A stretch of 5,431 nt of DNA from Candidatus Fibrimonadales bacterium (GCA_009788135.1 WQSA01000062.1:5267-10697), one strand, 5' to 3'; positions 1 to 5,306 are shown, counted from the first letter of the stretch. Numbers and translations are program-made. Notes: generated by a model not told the origin, from the letters alone.

Positions 1-282
1 CAGTGCCTTGAGAACATCAAGCCTCATGTAGAGGTTAAGACTCGCAGGGTTGGCGGTGCGAACTATCAGGTTCCAATTGAGGTAGCTCCGGACCGTGCCA
101 AGGCTTTGGCTCTTCGCTGGCTTTTGACAGCGGCTCGCAAGAGAAACGAGCAGAACATGGCCTTGCGCTTGGCGGCTGAATTAGTTGCTGCAAAGAGCAA
201 TGACGGCGGTGCAGTTCGCAAGAAAATAGATACGCATAAAATGGCAGAAGCGAACAAGGCATTCGCTCATTTTAGGTGGTAG
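1..282 (+). CDS. rpsG: 30S ribosomal protein S7, C-terminal 93 residues (5' end outside window)
   Basis: Reading from base 1 in frame 1 gives the C-terminal part of S7, ending in a TAG at 280-282. S7 is a primary 16S rRNA-binding protein that nucleates assembly of the 30S head and contacts the E-site tRNA. Recognisable family blocks are VEVKTRRVGGANYQVP, then ALRW, AARKR, MALRLAAEL, and the nearly invariant tail MAEANKAFAHFRW. By comparison with the E. coli protein about 65 N-terminal residues are missing, simply because the window starts inside the gene. In most bacteria rpsG is followed by fusA in the str operon. Here it is followed at once by nuoI, whose ribosome-binding site lies inside the last S7 codons, so the two are probably co-transcribed. 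The identification is secure. Confidence 0.97.
   Translation, partial: QCLENIKPHVEVKTRRVGGANYQVPIEVAPDRAKALALRWLLTAARKRNEQNMALRLAAELVAAKSNDGGAVRKKIDTHKMAEANKAFAHFRW
274..279 (+). promoter_or_regulatory. Ribosome-binding site of nuoI inside the end of rpsG
   Basis: AGGTGG ends 8 bases before the ATG at 288, which is good Shine-Dalgarno spacing. It decides the nuoI start at 288 over the in-frame GTG at 276, which would overlap rpsG and lie inside the binding site itself. The site sits within the last sense codons of rpsG, so translation of the two genes may be coupled. Confidence 0.6.
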
Positions 283-287
283 AATAT

Positions 288-758
288 ATGCCTCGTGTGG
301 TTCGGCATCCTGAGAAAACGCTTTGGGTGGCTTCATACGTACCCGAGGTCATACGCGGTTTATATACCACGTTAAAACATTTTTTGCGTGGTTTTTTTAA
401 ATACGAAACTTTACCCACAATTCCATATCCAACAATAAAACCTCCAATTCCAAAAAATTACCGAGGCAAGCATCGTTTGCTGAAAAGAGCAGACGGTTCG
501 CCTCGTTGCGTAGCCTGCGGCATGTGCGCAGCGGCGTGTCCGGCTCGTTGCATTAGAGTTGACGGTGGCGAGGCTGCGAATGGTTTAGTAGAGAAGCGAG
601 CTGTTCGTTTTGAGATTGATCATTTGGCTTGTGTTTTCTGCGGCTTGTGCGTTGAGGCGTGTCCGGTTGATGCAATAAGAATGGACACGGGCGAGACTTC
701 TTTTGTGCACGACAGCAGAGAGAAATTTTTGGTTGGCATGGAAGAGCTGATGAAATAA
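288..758 (+). CDS. nuoI: NADH-quinone oxidoreductase subunit I (complex I 2x[4Fe-4S] subunit)
   Basis: A 156-residue protein of the NuoI family, the peripheral-arm subunit that carries clusters N6a and N6b and passes electrons towards NuoB and quinone. Two classic ferredoxin motifs CxxCxxCxxxCP are visible: Cys74, 77, 80 and 84, and Cys115, 118, 121 and 125. An extra Cys88 follows the first motif. The N-terminal ~65 residues (basic, with a hydrophobic stretch and then a Pro-rich segment ending in YRGKH) and the tail after the second cluster (METGE-like MDTGE, then FVHDSREKF) match the family. Length is near the usual 140-180. The ATG at 288 is preferred because AGGTGG lies 8 bases upstream. 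The gene ends in tandem stops TAA TAG. It sits behind rpsG rather than in a nuoH-nuoI-nuoJ string, and nuoD is found 4.5 kb downstream, so complex I genes are split here. A stand-alone polyferredoxin is possible but fits less well. Confidence 0.92.
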   Translation: MPRVVRHPEKTLWVASYVPEVIRGLYTTLKHFLRGFFKYETLPTIPYPTIKPPIPKNYRGKHRLLKRADGSPRCVACGMCAAACPARCIRVDGGEAANGLVEKRAVRFEIDHLACVFCGLCVEACPVDAIRMDTGETSFVHDSREKFLVGMEELMK

Positions 759-764
759 TAGCAA

Positions 765-809
765 AGAAATTTTTTGAAAGCCCCCTTGACAATGGTCAAA
801 AAAATTTCT
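765..809 (+). repeat. A/T-rich inverted repeat between nuoI and the barrel gene
   Basis: The left arm AGAAATTTTTTGA (765-777) is complementary to the right arm TCAAAAAAATTTCT (796-809) apart from one extra A. The 18-base loop holds the C5 run and the first part of the promoter -35 region. The right arm is followed by ATTTTT (810-815). It could act as a weak A/U-rich terminator for rpsG-nuoI or as an operator over the downstream promoter. It is not a typical GC-rich intrinsic terminator, so the role is open. Confidence 0.45.
786..799. promoter_or_regulatory. Palindrome TTGAC-N4-GTCAA over the -35 box; possible operator
   Basis: TTGAC AATG GTCAA is a perfect 5-bp inverted repeat with a 4-base centre that fully contains the -35 hexamer of the barrel-gene promoter. 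A dimeric repressor bound here would block RNA polymerase. The repeat is short, so chance is a real alternative. Confidence 0.25.
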
Positions 810-814
810 ATTTT
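786..814 (+). promoter_or_regulatory. Sigma-70-type promoter giving a leaderless or near-leaderless mRNA
   Basis: TTGACA (786-791, perfect -35) is followed after 17 bases by TATTTT (809-814, 4 of 6 match to TATAAT). A start site 5 to 9 bases beyond the -10 box falls at about 819-823, essentially on the ATG at 823. No Shine-Dalgarno sequence precedes that ATG, which agrees with leaderless initiation. The promoter assignment is by consensus and spacing only. Confidence 0.55.
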
Positions 815-822
815 TGCATGCT

Positions 823-2394
823 ATGAAAAAAATTACACTTTTAATGGCTTGGTTTGCTCTGGCCGCTTTCGCACAAGAGCAAGAAATCGCAGCACAAGAG
901 CAAGAGATCGCGGTTTATGTGACTGGCGATATTGGCGTTAACGAGAAAAAGGTGCTGGGCTCCAAAATGCTCTCATCTTTTGTCAAAAGCGGAAAATACA
1001 AGGCGATAGAAAAGCAAGATGAGTTTCTGATTGCCGCTTTGGATAGCAATGCTCAGGCAAATGATTTGGCCAAGCAGTTTGGCGCTTCTGCAATCTGCGC
1101 AGTAAATGTGATGCCAGTTTTCGGTTCTTACCAGGTTTCTGCTCGCATAACCAATGTGGAAACAGCAGAAGTTATAGCCATGAGCGATGTTGACAGCCCG
1201 CTTAAGACTATAGACGATCTCAATGAAGTTTCTAATAAAGTTGCCGTGGCTATGTTTGGCGTGCCAAATGTTCAGGTAACGCTGCCTCAGCCGGAAGTTC
1301 AAGTAGCACCAGAAGTACAGGTAGCACAACCACAGCCTGTTTTACAAGATTCAGTTAAAGTGAAGAAAGATAATGGAAGCGGATTTTATTTCCGGCTTAG
1401 CGGTTCATATGCTTTTGGAGCAGGCGAGGCAAGCGGCTCAAGCGATTTAGGATTGCCAGGAAGTAGTACTAAATCGTCAAGGAACATCGAATATAGAGAA
1501 GTTTTTGGTGATGTTAGAACTGATATAAACGAAGGCAAAACTACTACCAAGAATGAGCCGTTTTCTCTTGGTGAAGGTATTAAAATTGGATTGGGCCTTG
1601 GTTATATGTTTAATAGAAACATCGGTTTTGAAGTGCATGGCGGTTATTTTTTCAGCAGTGTTGAGGCTATTAAAAATTCAAACAACAGTAAAAATAAAAG
1701 GTACACCAATAATACTTCATCAAATACTCGTCATGAGACTAATGATATAGACCAAAGCAGTTCCAGTTCGGAAATATATACTCTAAGCCGCACAGGTATT
1801 ATTCTTACTCCAGCATTCAGATTTGTGGCTCCCATAAATGATGTGTTTTCGTTATATTCCTTAGTGGGCGTCTCTATTCCAATATCAGATGAAGTTATTT
1901 ATGAGTATGAAGAGCACGCAAGCAATAAATATCGCAGAGAACAGAACGTAACAACTGGAACTAATCTTAACACGCCTCAAATATCAACCATTACTAACAG
2001 GACTACAACAACCACAAATACTTGGAGCAATTCCGACGAATACAAAAAAGAAGAATATACTTCTTTTTTTGAGTTGGGTTATTCTGCATCGCTTGGTTTA
2101 AATATAGCACTTGGCAGTGTAGTCAGCTTGTTTGTGGAAGGAAATATAACTACAGCTTCGTTCCAAGTTGAGGAAAAAACTATGAAAGAATGGACTGAAA
2201 AAACTAGAAACCAAGACAATAATAATACAAATACCAATTTTCTTGCCAATATGTCTGACGATGCCAAAGTGACTAAATATGAAAAAGAAAAGACTACAAA
2301 TGTAAACTCAACTTCCACTAACAATAAACAACTCTCATTCTCACTCCCTGCAAGCAGCATAGGAGCGAGTGCGGGATTAATGTTTAAGTTCTAA
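823..2394 (+). CDS. Exported CsgG/LpoB-like domain fused to an 8-stranded outer-membrane beta-barrel
   Basis: A 523-residue protein of unknown function. Residues 1-17 form a signal peptide (MKK, hydrophobic core, AFA-Q cleavage). Residues 29-146 form an alpha/beta domain (IAVYVTGD, NEKKVLGSKML, LAKQFGASAICAVNV, YQVSARITNVETAEVI) that recalls the CsgG/LpoB-type periplasmic fold and, from memory, Fibrobacterota paralogues. A Pro/Gln/Val linker (148-175) follows. Residues 187-523 alternate amphipathic strands with four long Ser/Thr/Asn-rich segments (about 204-247, 283-318, 360-411, 446-502), consistent with an 8-stranded OmpA/OmpX-like barrel with large surface loops. The protein ends in Phe (MFKF), the usual outer-membrane barrel signature. 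ATG 823 is chosen over the TTG at 814 because it starts the canonical MKK signal sequence and matches the promoter position. The barrel half is visibly more A+T-rich than the flanking rpsG/nuoI. The stop overlaps that of the convergent caspase gene. Surface exposure is inferred; the ligand is unknown. Confidence 0.8.
   Translation: MKKITLLMAWFALAAFAQEQEIAAQEQEIAVYVTGDIGVNEKKVLGSKMLSSFVKSGKYKAIEKQDEFLIAALDSNAQANDLAKQFGASAICAVNVMPVFGSYQVSARITNVETAEVIAMSDVDSPLKTIDDLNEVSNKVAVAMFGVPNVQVTLPQPEVQVAPEVQVAQPQPVLQDSVKVKKDNGSGFYFRLSGSYAFGAGEASGSSDLGLPGSSTKSSRNIEYREVFGDVRTDINEGKTTTKNEPFSLGEGIKIGLGLGYMFNRNIGFEVHGGYFFSSVEAIKNSNNSKNKRYTNNTSSNTRHETNDIDQSSSSSEIYTLSRTGIILTPAFRFVAPINDVFSLYSLVGVSIPISDEVIYEYEEHASNKYRREQNVTTGTNLNTPQISTITNRTTTTTNTWSNSDEYKKEEYTSFFELGYSASLGLNIALGSVVSLFVEGNITTASFQVEEKTMKEWTEKTRNQDNNNTNTNFLANMSDDAKVTKYEKEKTTNVNSTSTNNKQLSFSLPASSIGASAGLMFKF
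871..912 (+). repeat. Two-copy 21-bp tandem repeat at the signal-peptide cleavage site
   Basis: Units 871-891 and 892-912 differ at only two bases and encode AQEQEIA twice. The first Ala is the residue before the predicted signal-peptidase cut, so the duplication lengthens the extreme N-terminus of the mature protein. It is an in-frame expansion of the kind made by replication slippage. Confidence 0.85.
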
Positions 2395-2399
2395 AACTT
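2386..2399. other. Convergent gene junction with overlapping stop codons in an inverted repeat
   Basis: AAGTT-CTAA-AACTT is a perfect 5-bp inverted repeat. The central CTAA (2391-2394) contains both the TAA of the + strand barrel gene and the TAG of the - strand caspase gene, and both proteins end in Lys-Phe. There is no intergenic space and no T-tract terminator at the junction, so each transcript probably runs into the other gene. Confidence 0.75.
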
Positions 2400-4568
2400 C
2401 CCAACCGTCACACCAGCATACAAACCCGGCCACAATCTAACCTTGTGGTCGCCAAATGTCCAGTGCCAGTGATATTCGCCGCGCGGCTCAAGCCAAAAAT
2501 CGTCGCTGCCAGCAGTAGCCAAACCATTCAAAGTTAAGCCGCTGGAAAGCGCAATGCCTGGCAAAAGCTTGTAATTCAAACCTAAACGCATTTTGTGCAT
2601 TCTATTGGCATCAGCCGAACCAAGACTGAAATTATCTTTGCCCTCATCAGGAACATCTATGAATGCATAATCAAGATTGATGAAATTACCCCACATTCCA
2701 AAACGAGTCCCTAAACCCCAGCCAAAACTCCTTGGCCATGTATCACTCCAACCGTCAAAACTCGGTGATATGGAATATTCCCAAAGAGTATATAGATAAG
2801 GCGTTCCAAGATGCAAAGCCGTGCCTGCTCTGCCTGTTTCATCCACATAAAAAGTTGCATCTATTATGCCGTTGCCCACAATGTTTACCAAGCCTATCGG
2901 AGTTTTATCGCTTTTTGCCGAAACATTTATAACACCAAGCTGCCTGCCAACATGGCCACCGACATTTATCACGCCTGCCTGCCATTCCTTTACGCTGCCC
3001 GCTACATTTATCACGCCACCCTGCATGATATCCGCTTTGCCTGCCACATTTATCACGCCTCCTTGGCCAACTTCCGTTTTGCCAACGGCATTTATAACAC
3101 CATACTGACCATAAGCAACTTTGTCCCCGAAGTTAATTGTAGATGCCTGCACTCCATCTAAATCGTGCGCATAAAGATTTATCATGCCAGCCTGCAATCC
3201 TTTGCCCTTCAATGCAAAATTAAAAGTACCGGCTGCTTGCACTCCGTTAAAATTTGTCGCATAGTTAAATAAACCGGTACCTTGAAGTCCGTAAAAATCT
3301 TTTGTGGCAATATTCATAAGCGGCGTAAGCTGAGTACCTGCCATATCATTTGATACCACATTTCCAAGAAGCGATATTTGCGTTCCAACAAAAGCTGCGC
3401 TTGCATAAGTGAAGAATCCCAGTTGCACTCCATTTTCTGGTTGAGTGCTGTGCCCAAAAAGATTAAACTTAAACGGGGCCATTCGCGCCGAATCCAAACC
3501 TGTCATAACAGAATCCGCATCTCCACGTGCCACTGCAATTTGCCTGCTCATTTGCCGCATATTGTTCATTGTGAGATTTGTCTTTTTGCCTTCGGAAATT
3601 TGAATATCGCTGGCCATCCACGCTCTGGACGGAGCTTCCATTTGCACCGAATATTTGCCAGCTGGCATCCCAAGCTCCACGTGCCGCCCACGGGCTTTGT
3701 AAAGTTCCGCAAAAAGATTGCCCTGCGCATCTCTGATAAAAAACCTGCCTTCCATATTTGAGTCCAACACAAGCGTTGCATTGGTCTCTCGCAAATCAGT
3801 CATTACAACATCGCCTGTTCCAGCGAGGTTCATGTCTCTGCTTGGGTGCTGAGTGCCCCCAGTTGTGCTTTGCGTGCTTTGCAGAGTTTCGTTGAATGCG
3901 AACTGATATGCTTCGTTCAAAGTGACTTTGCCGTCTCCGGTCATGTCTGCGGCTCCACGCAAACCGCTAACCAGAGCATGCGTGAAAAAACTGCCTTTTA
4001 GCCTGTCGCTTTCTTGGCTAACTTCGTTTTCATTGGAGCTGGTTAAATACGCATATCCAGTCATTTCGCTGCTTGCGTCTTGCAAAAACGCTGGCTTGGA
4101 CACCCCTCCTTTAGTCCGAGTTATCGCTCCAGAGCCGCACGCATCAAGTATAGCGACTTTTACATCTGCGCTCAATTTATTCACATTTTTGCGAAAATCC
4201 GCCCAGCTATAAATATCGCCGCCGAGTCTGAGTCCTTTTTCATCTGCATGGCCGCTATAATATACAACCACCTCTTTGCGAGCACCTGTGCTTTTGCTTT
4301 TCAAACGGCTTTCCAGCTCTGCAAAGCCGTTTTGCATTGTTTTAGCGTTCGGGTTAAAAACTCGCAATATATTATTTTGATCTATGCCGCCCATTTGCGA
4401 CATAACGTTTGCAAAAGAATTGGCATCGCTTTCAGCATATCGGAGCAAAACTCTATCCGTACCGCCGTTATTTGCGCCTGCAACCAGCAAATAGCGTTCA
4501 ATTTTCTGAGGAGCGGCGTATAAAAAAGCCGCAAAAACAAGCGAAAAGGCGAAAAGAGTCTTCATCAT
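2391..4568 (-). CDS. Exported caspase-family (C14, metacaspase-like) protein with PEGA-like domain, 13 Q-G-N repeats and C-terminal barrel
   Basis: A 725-residue multidomain protein. Residues 1-19 are a signal peptide. Residues 22-255 form a caspase/metacaspase fold: KIERYLLVAGAN strand, catalytic His107 in VVYYSGH, catalytic Cys144 in AILDACGSG, then SSNENEVSQES and GSFFTHALVSGL, typical of the p10-like half. Asp142, two before the Cys, matches the acidic S1-pocket residue that gives metacaspases Arg/Lys preference. Residues 208-219 (DMTGDGKVTLNE) fit an EF-hand loop with Asp208, Thr210, Asp212 and Glu219. Residues 261-335 look like a PEGA/carboxypeptidase-regulatory beta-sandwich. Residues 380-565 hold about 13 repeats like the LA_2272-type surface repeats. 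Residues 566-725 are aromatic-rich alternating strands ending in GKF, suggesting an outer-membrane barrel. The start may be ATG 4568 or the next codon, ATG 4565; neither has a strong Shine-Dalgarno. Protease activity is likely because the dyad is intact. Substrate, activation and exact topology are unknown. It diverges from the coiled-coil gene and converges on the barrel gene. Confidence 0.88.
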   Translation of the reverse strand: MMKTLFAFSLVFAAFLYAAPQKIERYLLVAGANNGGTDRVLLRYAESDANSFANVMSQMGGIDQNNILRVFNPNAKTMQNGFAELESRLKSKSTGARKEVVVYYSGHADEKGLRLGGDIYSWADFRKNVNKLSADVKVAILDACGSGAITRTKGGVSKPAFLQDASSEMTGYAYLTSSNENEVSQESDRLKGSFFTHALVSGLRGAADMTGDGKVTLNEAYQFAFNETLQSTQSTTGGTQHPSRDMNLAGTGDVVMTDLRETNATLVLDSNMEGRFFIRDAQGNLFAELYKARGRHVELGMPAGKYSVQMEAPSRAWMASDIQISEGKKTNLTMNNMRQMSRQIAVARGDADSVMTGLDSARMAPFKFNLFGHSTQPENGVQLGFFTYASAAFVGTQISLLGNVVSNDMAGTQLTPLMNIATKDFYGLQGTGLFNYATNFNGVQAAGTFNFALKGKGLQAGMINLYAHDLDGVQASTINFGDKVAYGQYGVINAVGKTEVGQGGVINVAGKADIMQGGVINVAGSVKEWQAGVINVGGHVGRQLGVINVSAKSDKTPIGLVNIVGNGIIDATFYVDETGRAGTALHLGTPYLYTLWEYSISPSFDGWSDTWPRSFGWGLGTRFGMWGNFINLDYAFIDVPDEGKDNFSLGSADANRMHKMRLGLNYKLLPGIALSSGLTLNGLATAGSDDFWLEPRGEYHWHWTFGDHKVRLWPGLYAGVTVGKF
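2874..3431 (-). repeat. About 13 tandem ~15-residue Q-x-G-x-x-N repeats in the caspase-family protein
   Basis: Residues 380-565 repeat a unit of the form G-(V/L)-Q-x-G-x-(I/F)-N-x-A. The Gln positions are 382, 397, 413, 429, 444, 459, 474, 488, 502, 516, 530 and 543, with Ile558 in the last unit, so steps are 13-16 residues. The units nearest the C-terminus are the most alike (GVINVAGK type). At DNA level the + strand word ACATTTATCACGCC recurs exactly at 2962, 3004 and 3046 (42-bp period), with close variants at 2923 and 3088, pointing to recent duplication. Regular short units of this kind could stack as a beta-solenoid or extend a barrel; this is inference. Confidence 0.85.
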
Positions 4569-4601
4569 ACCTATTAAACACTTAAAATAGGAAAAAGTGA
4601 T

Positions 4602-4629
4602 ACTTTATTTATGTAGTATTTTCCGGCAA
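4602..4629 (-). promoter_or_regulatory. Weak candidate promoter of the caspase-family gene
   Basis: On the minus strand TTGCCG (4629-4624) is followed after 16 bases by TAAAGT (4607-4602); each matches 4 of 6 consensus positions. The start would lie about 30 bases before the ATG. The -35 overlaps the left arm of the 4625-4657 inverted repeat. A perfect minus-strand TTGACA at 4668-4663 has no acceptable -10 at 16-19 bases, so it was not chosen. Confidence 0.25.
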
Positions 4630-4657
4630 ATTCTCAGGTAAACTGAGAATCTTTGCC
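4625..4657. promoter_or_regulatory. Long inverted repeat in the divergent intergenic region; candidate operator
   Basis: GGCAA-ATTCTCAG (4625-4637), a GTAAA loop (4638-4642), CTGAGAAT (4643-4650), a 2-base CT bulge, then TTGCC (4653-4657): 13 complementary pairs in all. It lies in the 193-bp gap (4569-4761) between two genes that are transcribed away from it, so a terminator is not needed there. A shared operator, or a 5' hairpin on a leader that starts upstream of it, is more sensible. The rest of the gap is A+T-rich and holds only the promoter-like elements listed. Confidence 0.5.
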
Positions 4658-4682
4658 TAATCTGTCAACAGTTGTTTGCATT

Positions 4683-4711
4683 TTGGCACATTTTGCAAAA
4701 ATGAATATATT
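4683..4711 (+). promoter_or_regulatory. Candidate sigma-70-type promoter of the coiled-coil gene
   Basis: TTGGCA (4683-4688), a 17-base spacer, then TATATT (4706-4711); each hexamer matches consensus at 5 of 6 positions. The predicted start at about 4718 leaves a leader of about 44 bases containing the Shine-Dalgarno sequence at 4749. Confidence 0.5.
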
Positions 4712-4748
4712 TTATAGCACAAATGCAGATTGTTTTTTTTATTTTTAC

Positions 4749-4754
4749 AGGAGG
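4749..4754 (+). promoter_or_regulatory. Strong ribosome-binding site that sets the start at 4762
   Basis: AGGAGG, a full anti-Shine-Dalgarno complement, ends 7 bases before ATG 4762. It fixes that start over the in-frame ATG at 4723, whose product would run through the binding site. It contrasts with the barrel, caspase and nuoD genes here, which lack a clear site. Confidence 0.85.
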
Positions 4755-4761
4755 TTGCATT

Positions 4762-5280
4762 ATGATCGCAAATAGCGATTACGGAACGAAGATGGATGAT
4801 GTCATTTTAGAATCTCTGAAACCACAAGTGGAAGAGATAAAGAAAAGGATTGCGGGCGGCGGCGGTCTCTCGCACGAAGACATCATTACCCTAACCCTAT
4901 ACACGCAGGGCAATCACATAAACCACATTGACATGCGAATGGACGCCATGGACGAGCGAATGGACGCTCTTTGCATTGATTTTTCCACATTGCGTGCAGA
5001 CATTAACAGCAAAATAGCAGACCTGGAAGGGAAAATAGTCGGAATGGAAGGGAAAATAGTTGGGCTAGAGGGGAAAATAGTTGGACTAGAGGGAAAAATG
5101 ATTGGGATTGAAGGAAAAATAGTCGGGATTGAGGGGAAAATCGATAGCAAAATATCTGGATTGGAAGTTAAGCTGGAACAATTTAGAGGAGATTCTTCCA
5201 AAATGACCGCCGTAATAAGCAGCATATGCGCCGCTTCCATAGCCATAGCTACTATAGTTACAAATATCATTAGCAGATAA
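4762..5280 (+). CDS. Heptad-repeat coiled-coil protein with C-terminal membrane anchor
   Basis: A 172-residue protein with no recognised family, though its plan (coiled coil then one C-terminal membrane helix) is similar to DUF1640-type proteins. Residues 1-37 are a charged helix ending in AGGGG. Residues 38-87 are helical with a Met/Asp-rich segment (MRMDAMDERMDAL). Residues 88-129 are six near-identical heptads (L/M/I)-E-G-K-(I/M)-(V/I)-G, continued by an Ile/Leu-rich heptad stretch to residue 140. Hydrophobic residues fall in a and d positions, with Gly at c and f on the outer face. Residues 149-170 (TAVISSICAAS then IAIATIVTNII) form one membrane helix with only SR after it, so it is probably tail-anchored with the coiled coil on the cytoplasmic side. 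There is no signal peptide. It diverges from the caspase gene and ends 26 bp before nuoD. Scaffold or oligomerising roles are guesses. Confidence 0.8.
   Translation: MIANSDYGTKMDDVILESLKPQVEEIKKRIAGGGGLSHEDIITLTLYTQGNHINHIDMRMDAMDERMDALCIDFSTLRADINSKIADLEGKIVGMEGKIVGLEGKIVGLEGKMIGIEGKIVGIEGKIDSKISGLEVKLEQFRGDSSKMTAVISSICAASIAIATIVTNIISR
5023..5148 (+). repeat. Six tandem 21-bp units encoding heptads
   Basis: Six units of exactly 21 bp encode LEGKIVG, MEGKIVG, LEGKIVG, LEGKMIG, IEGKIVG and IEGKIDS. Differences are mostly at third codon positions or are conservative, showing duplication followed by selection for the heptad pattern. Copy number could vary among strains in steps of seven residues without shifting frame. 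Confidence 0.92.
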
Positions 5281-5287
5281 CTATAAA
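5258..5287 (+). promoter_or_regulatory. Weak candidate promoter in front of nuoD
   Basis: TATAAA (5282-5287) is a good -10 just after the coiled-coil stop codon. The best -35 is TTACAA (5258-5263) at 18 bases, only 3 of 6. If used, the leader would be about 13 bases. Read-through from the coiled-coil gene is equally plausible because no terminator lies in the 26-bp gap. Confidence 0.25.
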
Positions 5288-5306
5288 TTTTCTACCTTAA
5301 CCTCAA

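Noticed and set aside
276..287. GTG at 276 as the nuoI start, overlapping rpsG by 7 bases
   Set aside because: The AGGTGG site at 274-279 covers this codon and is well placed for ATG 288; the extra residues are not part of the family.
814..822. TTG at 814 as start of the barrel gene
   Set aside because: It lies at the -10 box, has no Shine-Dalgarno, and would put MHA before a canonical MKK signal peptide.
973..1329. Minus-strand 118-codon open frame
   Set aside because: It is antisense to the periplasmic domain of the barrel protein, has no plausible ribosome site and shows no recognisable protein features.
2427..2451. Hairpin (CGGCCACAA / TTGTGGTCG) 33 bases after the barrel-gene stop as a terminator
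   Set aside because: No T-run follows it, it lies inside the caspase coding sequence and encodes conserved-looking barrel residues.
2923..3101. Evenly spaced 14-bp identical words that might suggest a CRISPR array
   Set aside because: The words are too short, the intervening 28 bp are themselves related, and the frame is open throughout: this is a protein repeat.
2811..3161. Plus-strand open frames with a repeated Tyr-His-Ala or Phe-Ile-Thr-Pro pattern
   Set aside because: They are antisense shadows of the repeat region of the caspase-family gene and have no start signals.
4684..4697. TGGCAC-like and TGCA-like words resembling a sigma-54 promoter
   Set aside because: Only 8 bases separate the GG and GC dinucleotides; sigma-54 promoters require 10.
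4723..4761. ATG at 4723 as start of the coiled-coil gene
   Set aside because: AGGAGG at 4749-4754 with 7-base spacing points to ATG 4762, and the upstream codons run through that site.
4914..5270. Minus-strand open frame with a repeated Ile-Phe-Pro-Ser pattern
   Set aside because: It is the antisense reading of the 21-bp heptad repeats; its regularity is inherited from the real gene.
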